Of a stretch of 64,000 bases of DNA, positions 54,366 through 64,000 are shown piece by piece. The translations under genes were made by a program, and so were the position numbers. Every line of letters begins with the position of its first letter. The stretch's first letter is position 1. This DNA comes from Conoideocrella luteorostrata (Eukaryota; Ascomycota; Sordariomycetes; Hypocreales; Clavicipitaceae): contig JASWJB010000106.1 of the NCBI GenBank assembly GCA_032433595.1, forward strand, positions 60,291-124,290, given 5' to 3'. The notes below the pieces were generated by a model that worked only from the letters and a program-made list of their open reading frames with translations, made no database searches and was not told the DNA's origin.

Positions 54366-57300
54366 TCATAAAATATCATCAAGCGGATCCGAATGCTGTG
54401 CACCATGTTGTGCCAGTACATGACGATCTTCCAGACAGCGCCCTCCAATTTCATAGCAATCCGCACATATGTCGAAATCCCCGCCGTTGCAGAACTGGCA
54501 ATGGTACCTGACCGTGTGTTTCAGGATTGGCAAAGTGCAGACATCGCACCCCCAGCGCGTCCCGGCACAGAGTGCTTTGCTGCAATCAGTATACTTTTCA
54601 TCTTTGCAAACTACTTCCCCTCTATCCTCTGCGTAGGCGAGAAGTGCCTGCTCGATGTCGGTGCTTCTACTTCGTTTTGCCCACCATAACACACTCCGTC
54701 CGAAACGATCCCGCGAGCTAGCAGTGACCTGTTCGGTAGTCAAAAGCGTTTTGACTGTCTCTATGCGGTCGTTCCGTACAGCCAGCGATAGAGGTGTCGA
54801 ACCATAGATATCTGCCTGCTCCAGTTCAATTCCATGGTTCAGTAATGCCATTACAATGATATTTTCTCCTCTAATGACCGCGTAAGACAGTGGTGATCGA
54901 GAGATATTGTCTTTTGTGTCCACGTTTGCCTTCTCGAGCAGCAACTGCACAACAGCCTCGTCGCCGTTCCCGGCGGCCCACGATAGCGGTGTTCGACCAT
55001 ACTTGCTATCCTTAGACTCAACATCAGCGTTACTTTCAAGTAGCAGCCTAACAACAGCCTCGTGGCCGTTACCAGCGGCCCACAATAGCGGTGTTCGACC
55101 ATACTCGCTGTCCTTAGACTCAACATCAGCGCCACTTTCGAGTAGCAACCGCACAATAGCCTCGTGGCCATCCCCGGCGGCCCACGATAGCGGTGTTCGA
55201 CCATCCTTGCTGTCCTTAGACTCAACATCAGCGCCACTTTCGAGCAGCAGCCTAACGACAGCCTCGTGGCCATACCGGACGGCCCACAATAGCGGTGTTC
55301 GACTATACTCGCTGTCCTTAGACTCAACATCAGCGCCACTTTCGAGTAGCAACCGCACAACAGCCTCGTAGCCATACCCGGCGGCCCACGATAGCGGTGT
55401 TCGACCATCCTTGCTGTCCTTAGACTCAACATCAGCGCCACTTTCGAGTAGCAACCGCACAACAGCCTCGTCGCCATCCCCGACGGCCCACGATAGCGGT
55501 GTTCGACTGTACTTGCTGTCCTTAGACTCAACATCAGCGCCACTTTCGAGCAGCAGCCTAACGACAGCCTCGTAGCCATACCCGGCGGCCCACAATAGCG
55601 GTGTTCGACTATACTCGCAGTCCTTAGACTCAACATCAGCGCCACTTTCGAGTAGCAGCCGCACGACAGCCTCGTGGCCATACCCGGCGGCCCACGATAG
55701 CGGTGTTCGACCATACTCGCTGTCCTTAGACTCAACATCAGCGCCACTTTCGAGTAGCAACCGCACAACAGCCTCGCCGCCGTCCCTGGCGACCCACGAT
55801 AGCGGTGTTCGACCATACTTGCTATCCTTAGACTCAACATCAGCGTTACTTTCAAGTAGCAGCCTAACAACAGCCTCGTGGCCGTACTTGGCGGCCCATG
55901 ATAGCGGCGTTAGGCCGTACATGCCATCCTTGGCCTCAATGTCAGCATTCATCTTCAACAGCAACCTAACAATGGCACAATGGCCATTGTATGATGCGAC
56001 CAAGAGACAAGTAACGTGGCTAGGAAGTTTCATAGACATAAGTCTCCAATAAATCCGAGCCCATAATGAATAGCTTTTTGATGCGGGTTCACAAATTTCC
56101 AATGTAAAACGTATAATACCATCGTACTCAGTGAAGCTTGCTTCGCGAAAGTGAAACGCCCAAGTTTTGGCCGCATAGTCTAGTAAGGCGTGGATATTTT
56201 TGGATCGACTAGAGTCTCCACTGCCATTTGTAAGAGACTCAGTATCATAGTTGATATCGTAATTCGAATATGCCGGGGTATCGGAGTTGTATAAGTTTAA
56301 GTAAAGCACGCAGATTTCTGCTAGTTTGGTGTGTGCTTCACGAAGAGTGATGGAATTTTGCCATGGTAGCGACCTCAGAACATTTGTTTCGCTCGTCAAG
56401 TTCTCAAGCAGGAACTCGCGACATGTTTGATGTAGGAAATAGATGCTGCCATGATAGATGGAGACGAACAATCCACACCAAGATCTAAGACGATCCTTAA
56501 AGTCCTTGTCGTCTTCCAAGTCTACGGAAATAAACCCTGATTCGTCTGCGTCTTCCACACTCATTGCAACGTTCATTTCCGAGATTGTTAGCGGCCTGGT
56601 TGCTGCCAAGATAATGCACAAGGCTTTCCGAACAGTTGGGTGTTCTTCATCTTTGGACCTGTTCAGGATTTGTTCATATACCTGATTAACACTCTGGGGG
56701 AGCTTTTTGAGGACTTGCTTGATTCCCTTCTCCGTCTTCTTGAAACATTCCTTTTCTAAGTAATCGAAAATCAAGTAGACCCAGAGATAGGTGCGATGGG
56801 CTGTCTTCGTGAGTTCCTCCTCGAGATATTTCTTCAGCTCGGACTTCAGGGCTGTTTCTGGAATTTGATTGACCCGGTGCCTAATGACGTGATTTATCTC
56901 CTGACTAATGGCTTCCGACTCTTCCTCTCCATGTATGTGAATATTTTCTCGTGGGTCAAGGTCGCTGAACCCAGGGACGACCCTTTGATACGGCCGACTT
57001 GTCAGGAGATACCTCAGCCTAGAATGGCTCGTCTGACCACGGCGAAGCCGGGTTCTCAAATTATCAAGCTCTGGTTCAGCGCATTCATCCAAAGCGTCCA
57101 AAACCAAGATTATGGACCCAGCCTGAGGATCTCCAACAGCGTTGTCAAGGATCTTCCAGAGCGATTCTGTGGAGTTGATTAGTCCTTCCCCATTCTTGCG
57201 GTACTCCTCTATGGCGTGCTTAATAAGACATGACTTCTGAGAAAACAACTGATGAAGCAACGCGCAAAGTGCCTGACAGACTTTATCCTGGACTTTGTCT

Positions 57301-59214
57301 TTAAAAAAGAAGTAGCAAATGGTTGACAATCGCGGCAGCCTTTTTTCGACCAGATATTTGGCTAATACCGATTTTCCACAGCCAGGATCTGCCGTGACCA
57401 GCAGTAGGCCTGAATCCTTTTTAAGCCACTCCTGGAAATTGCTATGTTCGAGGAACCACTCGCAGGTACCTTCTACACGATCCTCTATACGGTTCTTAAA
57501 CCACTCATATGTGGTGTCCTGATTATGCCCGGTGAGCCGAAATAGCCGATGGCATTTTTCTTGAACTTCGCGCCTCACTCTGTCTTCCTGTTTCTCCAAT
57601 CGATGCTGCACTGTGTCGCGCAGACCTAATGTGACCACATCGGTTAGCATATAATCACCTTCTGACTGCTGGGCCTTCATGGACTTTACTGGTTAAAATG
57701 TAACTCATTTTCTCCTCTTCTTGAATCTGCCTCGGAGTCAATAAGTGCAGAAGGTCTTTTGCATACGCGGCTGCTGCCAATGCTGCGTATTTCTGCCAGT
57801 CCTTATTCTTATGGGAGTCCGAATAGTCGCATATACCTCGAATAACCAAGCAAGGGAACTGGTTCATTAAACCAGCAGCTTCCATTTCGAAGCACAGAAC
57901 ATCCATGTCTGCGATAATCTTGTCTCGGATTAAAGCGTCTTTCATGACCTGGTTCGCTGAGGCAATCAAGCCGTAGTGAACAGTTGGGGTATTCTTATTC
58001 TCAGTCCGTTCTGTCCGCGATACCATATTTCTTGGGTTTTTACAGCAGCATTTGGTACAGCTTGCGCCGTCATCTGGATGGACAAAGTCGGATTTAAACA
58101 GTCGATCGGTAGCAGAGTGCGGTCGCTTAAACTCTTGTAGTCTTGAGTTTACCTCGATGATGCTGTTGATGACTGTTTCAATCGTGTTGCCTCCAATCTC
58201 ATACCGAGACTTTAGTCCGTTCATCGCAGTCAATAGGCTTGTTGGCGGCCGATTGAGAAAGCTTACCGTGTGAAAAGCTCGGTTTTGTATTGTCTTGCCG
58301 TAGTCATATTGGAACACGCCGCCGTTTCTATTGCCAGGAGCACTGACCACAATATCGCCAAGTCGCACATCATGCTTTTCACTTGGTGCGCCGCCGCCAA
58401 TGCCAACCATTAGGCCGAATCTGAGATTCGGAAAGGTACGTGACAGATCTTTAGCAACGCTTGCTGCAGCTGCTGTACCGGGGTCTGGCAAAATAACAAT
58501 AACAATATTATGTTCTTCAACCTTGCCCAATGTGTAGCTGTTCTCGTCATCGTCGGGTATATCTTTTGGCACTTCGTGTTCCTCATCGAGAAGTGCCAGC
58601 GCAGCAGTAAGCTCAATGGGTATGGCGCAGATCCAGCCTACAGTGTAATCAGCCCGGGTCAACCTTTGCTTGGGACCGGTGGTCGCCACTAGTATGCAGT
58701 CGCTCTCATTTGGTAGCTTTCCTCTCTCGTCTCGGCTCGAAGTTGTGGTCGAGGCGTTCTCCATGCTCGCCTCCGGCGCCGTATTTGTCGTTATGAACTG
58801 GTCGTCAGCATCGTCTTTTGAAGAGCTGTTGCCATGTTCCACGGGGCGCGGATCTCGGCGGCCTTGAAGACGCTGGATGCTTACGATTAGCCTGAACCAG
58901 AGGAAGCTTGTGAGCGTGAAAAAAAGTGCGCAGACGACACTTTTCCACGCCCAACTCTGCGTCCAGGCAAAGTCGCCGGCGAGAATCTGCGAGAGCATGG
59001 TTGGATACATGGCAGGGCCGAGTGTACGAGCACTGGCGTAAACGCTGTTATCTGTCGTCGCCGTGTAGGAACAGCACCTTTGGATGGAGCGGAAAGAATC
59101 CAAGGAGCAAGCGGTAAGCGTGATTCTAGCAGATGTAGCTGGGCTGCTCAGCACAACAGGGATTGATGTAGCCTTCGACACAGCCTTCGACGCAGCCTGT
59201 TTGGTGTTCAACAA
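54366..59214 (-). CDS. NLR-like protein: PNP-NACHT-ankyrin-ZZ
   Basis: Two long frames (59214-57655 and 57680-54366) join through a 64-nt intron at 57626-57689 (GTAAAG donor, GCTAAC branch, TTAG acceptor) into up to 1594 residues. Order of parts: Ser/Thr/Ala-rich N-terminus; hydrophobic segment WKSVVCALFFTLTSFLWFRL (about 90-109); nucleoside-phosphorylase-like domain (about 187-490: VGWICAIPIELTAA, FGLMVGIGGGAP, VRLGDIVVSAP, VLCFEMEAAGLMN, VIRGICDYSDSHKN); NACHT-type ATPase (P-loop TADPGCGKS about 587-595, Walker B ILVLDALDEC about 681-690); a helical region; ankyrin repeats (about 1055-1490), ten of them nearly identical; ZZ-type zinc finger near the C-terminus (WGCDVC, YHCQFC, DFDICADCY). 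This is the fungal STAND/NLR plan: an effector or sensing N-domain, a nucleotide switch and a repeat ligand-binding part, linked elsewhere to non-self recognition. The true start could lie further in. Confidence 0.85.
54430..54560 (-). other. ZZ-type zinc finger coding segment
   Basis: Part of the NLR gene. Encodes WGCDVC, then YHCQFCNGGDFDICADCYEI and GGRC, a cysteine ladder of C-x2-C..C-x2-C..C-x2-C type with the aromatic residues typical of ZZ domains. ZZ domains often bind N-terminal peptides or ubiquitin-like partners. Confidence 0.75.
54902..55922 (-). repeat. Ten near-identical 102-bp ankyrin-coding repeats
   Basis: In-frame 34-residue units of the form GRTPLSWAAGYGHEAVVRLL followed by LESGADVESKDSEY repeat about ten times. 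DNA identity between units is very high. Differences cluster in a few positions: the S/L before W, the AAG/AVG/AVR/VAR triplet, Y/D/N before G, and H/Y/D/G before EA. This is the pattern of concerted evolution with selected variable sites known for WD and ankyrin repeats of fungal NLRs. Older, diverged ankyrin units flank the block on both sides. Confidence 0.9.
57626..57689 (-). other. 64-nt intron joining the PNP and NACHT halves
   Basis: Donor GTAAAG, branch TGCTAACCG and acceptor ACATTAG, in normal spacing. Splicing changes phase 1 to phase 1 and yields LTS followed by LRDTVQHRLEKQ. Without it the first frame stops 17 codons later and the second would need its own ATG. Confidence 0.75.
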
Positions 59215-59666
59215 ATCCTCAAAATAACCAGTGTTACAGCATGACTTGCATGTATCTCTCTCGTAAGCCCCGCTTATATTGCAGCATACCGCGCCGTATT
59301 ATTTGTTCGCAATGTTGCGAGAACCAGCCGCACCACAAGTATTGGACGGTACTACGCAGGGAGGATGCATGAGGTACTCTGCGGAACTGTATTACGCGTA
59401 CGCGCACGGCTGAATAAGGATGTCCATCATGGGTGAAGCAGTTTACGACAGGTCTAAGAAAGCAAATAGTGACCAAGACATAAATAGATTGATAAATTGC
59501 GTAGTGCGAATTATTAAATCCCCGACAAGCCGGGCGTCTAGTTCATGTTCAATACCACTGTCGGCTGAACCCGCAGTGGATCTACAGTGAGTCTTACATC
59601 CCTGCCCACTGGCTATGTCCACTAAGGGGTCTTCTGGTGGCAGCCTAGGCTTACAACGCCATCTAA
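59215..59666. promoter_or_regulatory. Upstream region of the NLR gene
   Basis: 452 bp between the NLR start and the 3' end of the next minus-strand gene. No gene or clear motif seen. Confidence 0.4.
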
Positions 59667-60380
59667 CTACCTGGCGATTTCGTTGAGCAATCCCACCATC
59701 GCAAGAACAACTACTGTAGATTCCTCCTCCGCATTGACATCACCAACGTACCCCAGCTTTCCTTCTCCGACTTCAGCCATCGCCACAGCCGTCTCACCAG
59801 GTGTGTGCGCGCTATCCGGAGCAAAGACCCTAGACTCAATCACTGAGCTGTCATCCGACTTGTACCACATTTCCCTCGGTACTACATTTTTCACAAACAC
59901 AGCCTTCTGACTATAATTTTGCGGCAACTTTTTCGCAATCCCCTCGCCAACAACAGCTTGGTTCAACGTCAATGTAGTCCTGTGGTAAGACCCCGCTTCC
60001 CAGTCCAGGCCTGCCTGGGAGAAGAACGGCTTCATGTTGTTCGGTTTGACAAAGGCAGGGTAAAGACCCATGATGACAGCCGTTCCCCCTTGACGGACGT
60101 ACTTTACAACTTCTTCCCAAACGGATTTGTGCGCACGCAGGGTGAGACCCTCGTCAGTTATGAGCACCGCTGAAGGCTTCGGATCTTCTGATAGTACCTG
60201 AAGGGCAGCAGATGCGGTTTGCACGTTTCGAAAGGTCGAGTTTGTCTGCAGCTCCGTCAATAGTGGAGCAAACATCTCGTCAAACCATGGCTGAGTGTTT
60301 AGAGAAATGGCAAGAATTTTAGGGGCCATTGATGCCATATCGAGAGTGTGGAGATTTGCGTGTCCGTTTTGAATCATCAA
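59667..60380 (-). CDS. Uncharacterised protein, Rossmann/GATase-like
   Basis: 237 residues, intronless; the start may be the internal Met of MAPKILAISLNTQ (about 60326), giving a conventional first beta strand. Alternating strands and helices (KILAISL, PSAVLITDEGLTL, GGTAVIMGLYPAF) and the RQGGTAVIMG turn resemble class-I-glutamine-amidotransferase-like or flavodoxin-like folds, but no catalytic cysteine nucleophile elbow is visible. A second half (WEAGSYHRTTLTLNQAVVGE, ending ESTVVVLAMVGLLNEIAR) is also regular. It looks like a real conserved fungal protein; I do not know its function. It lies upstream of the NLR in the same orientation, with a separate promoter gap of 452 bp. Confidence 0.6.
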   Translation of the reverse strand: MMIQNGHANLHTLDMASMAPKILAISLNTQPWFDEMFAPLLTELQTNSTFRNVQTASAALQVLSEDPKPSAVLITDEGLTLRAHKSVWEEVVKYVRQGGTAVIMGLYPAFVKPNNMKPFFSQAGLDWEAGSYHRTTLTLNQAVVGEGIAKKLPQNYSQKAVFVKNVVPREMWYKSDDSSVIESRVFAPDSAHTPGETAVAMAEVGEGKLGYVGDVNAEEESTVVVLAMVGLLNEIAR

Positions 60381-63169
60381 TGGGCCGAGATGGAATTAAT
60401 TGTTGCGTTGCAGGGGTCAAGTTCATGTAGCTTGATAATATTTGCGGATTGATGATGATGATGATAATGACAGATGTTGTAAGATGCAGTATTCGTCCTT
60501 CGTAGGGCCCATCTGAATTCTCTCATTTATACCCCATTTGCCAAGTCATTGCTTTTTCCTTCCCGTCTTAGGCCCTTCCAGGCATCCGCACAACGTGGGA
60601 GCCACATGAATGAGGAAAAGAAGGGAATATAAAGTAGCACATAAGATAGCTAAACAGTAAAACCTGCAGTCAGGCTTCCAACGTACTTAATCTCCATCCG
60701 GCTTGGCGGTTTGAGATTTATAGCTCTGGACTAAAGTAGCATCCCCATCAGAAGGGGAAAACGGACTGTAATTTGGGTCCCCGCCCTTGTTCTTAGGGTA
60801 ACTTACTAGTCAACGTAACCAGGACGGCCGATGTGGCCAAACACATTGCGCATGCAGCGGCTGTATAAGCAAACGCGGTGTACTTAAAGCATATCACTTG
60901 GCCAAAAGCCTTTACACAATTTTGTACGTTGCCCAATTGGACCTCCAGATAAAAATCGTCTGCCCGGGGGGGTTCAATTTCCATCACATATGGCTATCGC
61001 TTTTGCCATCGCCTAGCTCTTACAGCTTTGGTATTTCCTTGAGGTTCAACAACCCAATTCAGTGTCCTTAAACGAGACTGGTGTGGGTGAGAACGCAGCT
61101 TTTGCTTGGTCTATTAGTTGAGAAGCGACGCTCCGTGACGTGTGGGAAGTGGATATGAGACCTAGCGGACCTCCCATGCGTCCTACGCAAAATGACCTTT
61201 CGCGTTTTAAACTAACTGCACTCGTTAAATTGTTCGCAATGATGCGCATTAAGGGCCTCATTTTGCATTCCATTTCACCAGAATTAAGCTGTTCCAAGCC
61301 TTGAGAAACTATTGCTCTGTCTACACAGGCGATTTTACCGCTGGCTCTGTCCGTTCTAGTTCTCACCGTGCATGAACCGATACATGACACGGAAAGTACT
61401 AAAGATCAAACGTGCCGAGCTGTAGATTATTATCAATTTGTCGTTGATAAGTTGAAAAGCGCAAAAGCGATCATAGATGTAGATACAGGCAATTCTACCA
61501 CCTATTCTGTCAGGAGTGTACGCAGCGGCAGGCGAACATTGCTGAATTTGATCGTGTTGAACTCATTCTGCAATCAAACCATGAGAATTATCCCCTCACG
61601 TTTGAGAGCGATCCCATCGAGCCTCCGTTAAAAGAATCTAGGGTCGGTGTTCAAAAGTCTTGCTGTCTACCACCTCCTAACTCAACAGCGCATTTCACAT
61701 TTCTACAAACATATATGTCGCGTTGCGCGATTTGCACTATGTAATCATTCAAAAATCCATGCTTGTGATTCTACTTCTCAGCTGTTCTTAGCCGAGCTAA
61801 AATGTCCAGCGAACTTCCTTTCGTCCGAGCATTAATCCCTCATAACTGCATTTTCCTACGATCTTCATTCAACCATTTAGTCCAAGGGTTACTCTTCTTC
61901 AGCTGTCCTGTAAGCCGACCACCTCTTGCCCCCAGCTTTCTTGCCCATTGTTTTTTTTTTTTTTGCTTCAGAATGCCGACTACAAAGCCGTACCCGCAGC
62001 TTCTCCAGGGCTTCTTCTTCGAGGCGTCAGTCCAAAGAGCCACAAACGGCCCTGCCCAAGCACCACCCGTGTCTCATGCGGAAGCAACCAGCGCGTGCAG
62101 GCGACCGCACTGTGTGTATAAGGTATATGTGACCATCCGATCTTACGACTCGATTTCCATCCTCATTTACATACATAAAGTATCGTGCTGTTTTATTATC
62201 CTGCGTACCATCCTACATACATACATTTTCGAGATCATCCATGTCCTTGCACCCCGCGATCAGAAATCGGTAAAAGCACGAGCCTCTTCCTCTGTCGCGG
62301 GGCAAAGTGCGTGGATGTTGCCGAAGTACCGGATACTCGTAGCAGCGCGCCAAGCCCTGTTAACTCTGGCCCAGCTGCCAGCCTAAAGTCAAGAATTAAG
62401 AGCCCGGGAGCGTAGAGGAGAGAGACGGGAGGAGTAGAGGTGACATACTGCTCACGGCTGAGCCTATTACCCCCTATTGCTCCGCTATTAGTCACTTCCT
62501 GCCCTCCAGCCAATCACATCTCCCGCATTTCTATTCCCCCAGGCGGCGCATGGTCGCCCGGCTTTTGCCGAGGAGCCACCTACTGAGCAGCCTGCACTGC
62601 AATGCCACACCCCGGGTGAGCCACTAACTAAATCCTCAGTGAATCCGCCGAAGTCACAAGTATCCATCGCTGTGCGTCCAAAGCCCCAAAGCCATCGTCG
62701 ATGTCAGGACCTTGCAAAACCTAAGCCGTCTCGCACATCTCTCCTCGCAAGGTTTGAATCTCGACCTTCGTCCTCCAACGGCCAACAGGCAATACTCATC
62801 TCACTCTGCTTACCGACCACTTCTTCGACGTTGTTCACGACGCGGGAACACCGGGTCGATGATATCATCGAGATACGCACCTGCCCATATAGCCGATTTG
62901 ACCCGTCAATCATTCCCGACATCCATCATCGTTGGTAGAAAATTTCGACCTTCCCGGAGAATCTAGCTTTGGTCCCAAGGCGCAGGCATCTTCGCGGGGC
63001 TTTACTTTCTGACAGGCACGCCTCTGCGACATATTCATTGCCATTACTGCCACTGTACATTTGCAGTTGACTTGGGACATTCACAACCAGTGTCACCATC
63101 CTATCAAAACATCAGCCTCGCCCACGCCTGTTGGAGACCTGTTAGCTCATCATCGTGTTCTCATCCACC
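60381..63169. other. Intergenic, 2.8 kb
   Basis: No gene supported. A GATGAT tract lies near 60452-60467. A T-run (about 61951-61964) is inside a 194-codon frame (61802-62386) that I judge to be chance, being low-complexity and domain-free. The part from about 62600 is probably promoter and leader of the small gene at 63170. Confidence 0.4.
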
Positions 63170-63646
63170 ATGCCTTCCCAACGTCCTTACTTCCTCTCGT
63201 CCTTCTTATCCGCCTTCCGTCAACAGGGCCCAGGCCCGAGCCTCCAATCCGGCCAGCAGCCTAACAAACACTCCCAAACATCCACCGCAGCAGCAGCCGC
63301 CTCCACGACAAACTACTCACAATCCACATCTGCACCTCGAGCCATCTCAACCAGCGCAGCAACAGCATCTGCCCAGGCGAACAGCCGCTCCCCGCCGACG
63401 AGCGTTTCCATTCACTCTCCTCGTGGAGCGGGTCCAGCCTCAGGAATCCCCATTCCCAATACATCGGCGTCAGGACGCAGACGAGGAAGTGATAGTAGCA
63501 GTGAAGGTTTCAGAGATGCCATAGGTGCGGATAAGTGGTATATTGGAGGGAGAACGGCGGGTGGAGAAGAAAAGTTCTTCAAGTTGGGGGTTGTGAGAAG
63601 AGTGAGGAGTAATGACGGGCTGAGTTTGGATCGACTGAGTTTATGA
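63170..63646 (+). CDS. Small Ser/Ala-rich hypothetical protein
   Basis: 158 residues from the ATG at 63170 (CCACCATGCC context, better than the ATG at 63155). The N-terminus is MPSQRPYFLSSFLSAFRQQ, then a long Ser/Thr/Ala/Gln-rich disordered middle. The C-terminal 50 residues are different and look conserved: KWYIGGRTAGGEEKFFKLGV and a VRRVRSNDGLSLDRLSL end. The contrast of a disordered body with an ordered, basic tail suggests a real protein. I do not recognise the family and assign no function. Confidence 0.6.
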   Translation: MPSQRPYFLSSFLSAFRQQGPGPSLQSGQQPNKHSQTSTAAAAASTTNYSQSTSAPRAISTSAATASAQANSRSPPTSVSIHSPRGAGPASGIPIPNTSASGRRRGSDSSSEGFRDAIGADKWYIGGRTAGGEEKFFKLGVVRRVRSNDGLSLDRLSL

Positions 63647-64000
63647 GCCGGATTTCGAATTGAAAGCTTGAGGATTATGATTATTTAACGAAAGAAGTCG
63701 CGTAGGCGTCGGATGAGACAGACATGGAGGATGCTCACGCCATGAAACGGACCTGAAATGCGAACATGACTTGACATACGGACGGAGGGATGGAATGGGA
63801 ATCATGCACCGGCGTTTCGTAAGGATTGCTACTTTTTTACATGCTGCAGATAATGCTACCCAAGGTGGCGTGTCGCACTCTTTTTACCGGATACATCAAG
63901 CTCGGGAATGACATGCATGAAGGAATTTACAAACTTACTTCAAAATTTTTACCATGCCTTGATGATTTGTCTCTAGTACGCAGAACCCCCATAACCCCCC
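63647..64000. other. Downstream region, no gene seen
   Basis: 3' flank of the small gene up to the window end. No open frame of note. Confidence 0.5.

Noticed and set aside
54851..55870. 339-codon frame overlapping the ankyrin repeats in another frame on the same strand
   Set aside because: It is a by-product of the 102-bp repeats: one repeat frame without stops makes all repeats open in the shifted frame. Composition is repetitive and domain-free.
57655..57680. PNP and NACHT frames as two overlapping genes or a frameshift
   Set aside because: A complete intron with matching phase spans the overlap, and fungal PNP-NACHT proteins are normally single polypeptides.
61802..62386. 194-codon frame
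   Set aside because: Contains a T-run coding for Phe repeats, no domain, no homology pattern; overlapping frames on the other strand are similar in length.
1..64000. CRISPR array or bacterial operon structure
   Set aside because: No regularly spaced direct repeats with spacers; spliced genes and protein families are fungal.

Overview
The window reads as nuclear DNA of a filamentous ascomycete (Pezizomycotina, most likely Sordariomycetes, possibly Hypocreales). Genes carry short 55-140 nt introns with GT..CTAAC-like..AG signals. The families present (HET, NACHT-ankyrin NLR, FunK1 kinase, Zn2Cys6 regulator, DUF7730, CHR transporter) are typical fungal ones. Decayed copies carry TGG-to-TAG type stops, as expected after repeat-induced point mutation (RIP). 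The order or genus cannot be fixed from sequence alone.

Layout. 0.7-11.5 kb is an ordinary gene block: DUF7730 protein (-), class 2 dihydroorotate dehydrogenase (-), arginase-fold protein (+), Zn2Cys6 regulator (+) and a four-exon M3 metallopeptidase (+). 12.9-15.2 kb holds an unrecognised three-exon gene (-) and an aminoglycoside-phosphotransferase-like gene (+) whose predicted start codons overlap head to head. 15.9-19.3 kb is decayed: a FunK1 kinase pseudogene, an inverted repeat, an intron-containing tRNA-like gene and an MFS fragment. 19.4-32.1 kb is a second gene block: CHR chromate transporter (-), NIPA magnesium transporter with a GC-AG intron (+), CHIP/STUB1-type ubiquitin ligase (-), MetE-like protein (-) and Nudix hydrolase (+).

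33.1-35.2 kb carries a DHH-phosphoesterase-like gene that appears frameshifted twice. 35.2-46.5 kb is a gene-poor graveyard. It contains an ABC-C transporter pseudogene invaded by two oppositely oriented solo LTRs, each with its own perfect 5-bp target duplication, plus an SDR fragment and a possible 2-oxoglutarate oxygenase relic.

46.5-60.4 kb is the third gene block: alpha/beta hydrolase (-), HET-domain protein (+), MFS transporter (-), a large PNP-NACHT-ankyrin-ZZ NLR (-) built from ten nearly identical ankyrin repeats, and an uncharacterised protein (-). A small conserved-looking protein lies at 63.2 kb.

The most interesting locus is the NLR. Its two long reading frames are joined by a 64-nt intron into one protein of up to 1594 residues, with an N-terminal hydrophobic segment, a nucleoside-phosphorylase-like domain, a NACHT ATPase, homogenised ankyrin repeats that vary at a few positions, and a ZZ zinc finger. 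It sits near a HET gene, which suggests a non-self-recognition neighbourhood. A palindromic motif of the form TACTCCGTACGGAGTA is scattered through the intergenic DNA of the whole window.
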